This document shows positions 6,638 to 8,571 of a stretch of 8,571 nucleotides of DNA, piece after piece. Made by a program: the position numbers and the translations under genes. This stretch comes from Desulfovibrio sp. (GTDB taxonomy: Bacteria > Desulfobacterota > Desulfovibrionia > Desulfovibrionales > Desulfovibrionaceae): the NCBI GenBank assembly GCA_031255035.1, contig JAIRTI010000046.1:1-8571 (forward strand), in the 5' to 3' direction. The notes beneath the pieces are model-generated. The model saw only the letters and a list, made by a program, of their open reading frames with translations. It had not been told where the DNA came from and did not search any database. Each line of letters starts with the position of its first letter. Positions within the stretch are counted from its first letter, which is position 1.

Positions 6638-7234
6638 TTACATCGGGTAATCGGCCTTGTGCGGGTTGATGGCTTTGCCCAGCCAGTCAACGGCCCGGCC
6701 GAGTTGCGTCATGTTGGCCAGTCCCTCGGCGTCTTTGGACACTTCGCCTTTGTCCAGTCCGTAGCCCATGTTCCAGTAGGTCGAGCCCGGCACAATCATC
6801 TGGGAGATGAAGAAGAGGTGGTTGATGGTGTCAAAGACATGCGTCGCCCCGCCCCGGCGTACGGCCACCACGGCCGCGCCTATCTTGCCGGCGAACAGCC
6901 GCCCGTTGGCCATGGCCACAAAACCCGAACGGTCGATCAGCGCCTTCATTTCCGTGGAAACATCGGCGAAATAGGTGGGCGAACCAAGGATGACGGCATC
7001 GGCCCGGATCATTTCCGCCATGATCGGATTGAAGGCGTCGTCCTTGTTTATACATTCCTGGTCATGGGTCTCGAAACATTTGCCGCAGGCGAGGCAGCCC
7101 CGGATAAGTTTGCCGCCCAGTTGGATGAAGTTGGTCTCCCAGCCGGCCTCGGCCAGGGGGGCGAGCGCCGCGCGGAGCATGATTTCGGTATTGCCCTTTC
7201 TGCGCGGGCTGCCGTTGATGGCTATGGCGTACAT
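6638..7234 (-). CDS. Iron-sulfur flavoprotein-like NAD(P)H/FMN oxidoreductase (flavodoxin fold)
   Basis: This 198-residue cytoplasmic protein has the NADPH-dependent FMN reductase/flavodoxin fold. The FMN phosphate loop is near residues 8-16 (GSPRRKGNT), and a second flavin-side segment, VILGSPTYFADVS, is mid-protein. Four cysteines, C47-x2-C50-x2-C53-x7-C61 (GCLACGKCFETHDQEC), fit the compact cysteine motif of iron-sulfur flavoproteins such as Isf of Methanosarcina, which bind a 4Fe-4S cluster. The start at 7234 is set by AAGGAGG (complement of 7243-7249) 8 bases upstream, and the protein then begins MYAIAINGSP; the open frame extends to 7342, but that would overlap the kinase gene and add a non-family N-terminus. 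It lies 65 bp downstream of the kinase with no terminator between, so the two are probably co-transcribed. The electron donor and acceptor are unknown. Confidence 0.85.
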   Translation of the reverse strand: MYAIAINGSPRRKGNTEIMLRAALAPLAEAGWETNFIQLGGKLIRGCLACGKCFETHDQECINKDDAFNPIMAEMIRADAVILGSPTYFADVSTEMKALIDRSGFVAMANGRLFAGKIGAAVVAVRRGGATHVFDTINHLFFISQMIVPGSTYWNMGYGLDKGEVSKDAEGLANMTQLGRAVDWLGKAINPHKADYPM

Positions 7235-7299
7235 TAATCGTGCCTCCTTGGCTGTGGGTGGGCTGTTCAGGGTACGGGAAAGCCGGGCGGATCGGGACA

Positions 7300-8571
7300 T
7301 CAGGAAACGGCCGGCAGCATGAAGAAAAAATCGTTGCCGCATTCAACGGGTTCGTAGCCGCTTGTGCCTTTGTGTTCGGCCACGATCTGGCTAACGAAAA
7401 AGAGCCCGTGGCCCGTGCCGTACTGGCCGCTGGCATTGGCGGCCCGGTAGCTGTCGTCAAACAGACGCCTGGCCTGATCTTCGGGTATGTGCGCCCCGGT
7501 GCTGAACACGGTCACCTTGATGCCGTCGGCCTCGCCAAAGGCGAAAGGCACGCGCTCGACGCGGCAACGCACCACGGGCTCGGCGTCGTCGTCGCAGTCT
7601 GGCGGGGGCGTGGCGTACTTGACCGCGTTTGAGAGCAGGTTGGCCAACACCTGGCTGATAAGGCCGAGGTCCGCCTCGACCATGCAGGGCTCATCGGGAT
7701 ATGCCGGCTGGTTTTCATCGACGGCAAGGCCGCGCTCGGTAAAATTCAGGCGGTAGCGGTCGAACTGAGGGTCAACAACCGTGGTGCGCATATCCAGCGC
7801 CGCCAGACGCAGCACATAGTGCCCGAAGTCAAAATGACTTTGGCGCAGCAAGCTTTCAAGAAAAAGAGCGCTGTTCAGGAAGCTGCCGGTGATATTTTTC
7901 AGTTGGTCGTTCATGGCGTGTTGCAGCACCCTGGCATCATGCATGGTCACTTCGTCCGGATCGCCCTGGCACAGATCTTTCAATTGCGCGAGCTGCCCCT
8001 CAAGCTGGGAGAGCATGAGCTTCACACGCATATTGGGCGTGATGATGTTGTGCCCGATATCGTGCGCCAGTTTGCGCAGAAAAAGCACATGCCTGGCGTT
8101 GCGTTGCGCGAGTATCTTGTTATGCAGGCAAAAGCCCACGCGGTTGGCGTACTTTTCAAGAAAGAGCAGAATATGGCTGTCAAATATTTTGTCGCTATAG
8201 AGTACCAGCACGCCCATCAACTCCGTCCCGGAGACGCCGCGCCTCCTGTCGCCGGCCAGACGCGGGGCGCTGCGTCCGCGCACGGGCACGTAGCAGCGGG
8301 AGTCATCGTTCCAGATTTCGTTGCGCGCCTCGGGCAGGCCGACTATTGCCGGATTCACGGCGGGGGTCACAAGCAGCAGGCCGCTCTGTTCGTCCTTCAG
8401 ATACAATTCGGCGTTGTATTGAAAGAACATGCGCAAAATCAGCACCGAAAGGATGTGTATCTGCTCCAGGTCGTCAAATTCCTGGGCCAGGTCGAAAAAG
8501 ATATTGATCGAACAGGATTGGGGCGCGGTGAAGCGATAGGTGGCGTAGTCGCGCATTTTGTAATGAATGCG
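7300..8571 (-). CDS. GAF-type sensor histidine kinase (5' end open at window edge)
   Basis: This is a soluble sensor kinase without membrane segments in the visible part. Counting from an in-frame ATG at 8556: residues ~15-150 look like a GAF sensory domain; the H-box region is at 163-181 (LAHDIGHNIITPNM); the N box is near 300-314 (ISQVLANLLSNAVKYA); the G1 box is degenerate (STGAH, 352-356); an F-like box is RRLFDDSYRA; and the G2 box is GTGHGL (380-385). The frame stays open from that ATG to the window edge, and no ribosome site precedes the ATG, so the true start is probably outside and I treat the gene as partial. It is followed closely by the flavoprotein gene. No response regulator is visible. 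The signal is unknown; the flavoprotein neighbour hints at a redox-related input or output. Confidence 0.82.
   Translation of the reverse strand, partial: RIHYKMRDYATYRFTAPQSCSINIFFDLAQEFDDLEQIHILSVLILRMFFQYNAELYLKDEQSGLLLVTPAVNPAIVGLPEARNEIWNDDSRCYVPVRGRSAPRLAGDRRRGVSGTELMGVLVLYSDKIFDSHILLFLEKYANRVGFCLHNKILAQRNARHVLFLRKLAHDIGHNIITPNMRVKLMLSQLEGQLAQLKDLCQGDPDEVTMHDARVLQHAMNDQLKNITGSFLNSALFLESLLRQSHFDFGHYVLRLAALDMRTTVVDPQFDRYRLNFTERGLAVDENQPAYPDEPCMVEADLGLISQVLANLLSNAVKYATPPPDCDDDAEPVVRCRVERVPFAFGEADGIKVTVFSTGAHIPEDQARRLFDDSYRAANASGQYGTGHGLFFVSQIVAEHKGTSGYEPVECGNDFFFMLPAVS

Noticed and set aside
6371..7237. A 288-codon + strand frame starting in repeat copy 2
   Set aside because: Its first part is non-coding repeat and the rest is the complement of the flavoprotein gene, whose FMN and cysteine motifs are clear on the - strand.
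7235..7342. Upstream start for the flavoprotein at 7342
   Set aside because: It would overlap the kinase gene and add a non-family extension; the ribosome site AAGGAGG lies just before the ATG at 7234.
1..8571. CRISPR array, tRNA, rRNA or transposase
   Set aside because: No regularly spaced short repeats, no tRNA-like cloverleaf, no rRNA sequence and no transposase or integrase frame were seen. The only repeat family is the two-copy structured element.

Overview
The window is GC-rich and tightly packed. It carries two oppositely oriented gene blocks that converge near position 6600. The codon use, the long spurious open frames typical of high GC, and the style of the GC-rich interspersed repeat suggest an anaerobic or fermentative bacterium. 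My best guess is a Desulfovibrionaceae-like deltaproteobacterium, but that is recollection-based inference; no phylogenetic marker gene is present.

Layout. Positions 1-341 hold no gene: first a structured repeat of about 214 bp (8-221), then a more AT-rich stretch with a candidate promoter. Positions 342-6358 (+ strand) form one operon: glmS, glmL and glmE (overlapping ends), mal, and an AtuA/DUF1446-family gene. Positions 6372-6594 hold a second direct copy of the repeat. On the - strand, transcribed towards the operon, are a GAF-type sensor histidine kinase that runs off the right edge and, 65 bp downstream of it, an iron-sulfur-flavoprotein-like gene.

How the genes work together. GlmS (cobalamin-binding subunit) and GlmE (catalytic subunit) form coenzyme B12-dependent glutamate mutase, which converts L-glutamate to (2S,3S)-3-methylaspartate. 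GlmL is the ATPase of the reactivase family that rescues the enzyme when its cofactor is damaged. Mal then deaminates methylaspartate to mesaconate. This is the first half of the methylaspartate route of glutamate fermentation. The later enzymes (mesaconase, citramalate lyase) are not in the window. The last gene of the operon is an AtuA/DUF1446 protein with no assigned reaction here. All catalytic residues I could check in GlmS, GlmE and Mal are present at, or at a constant offset from, the clostridial numbering, so the pathway genes look functional.

Most unusual features. (1) The operon is bracketed by two same-orientation repeats. Three of their hairpins differ between copies by matched changes on both arms of the stem, so the fold, not just the sequence, appears to be kept. 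(2) A DUF1446 gene of unknown function is built into a catabolic operon. (3) Two mutually exclusive hairpins lie at the glmE stop codon. (4) The histidine kinase has a non-standard H box and G1 box.
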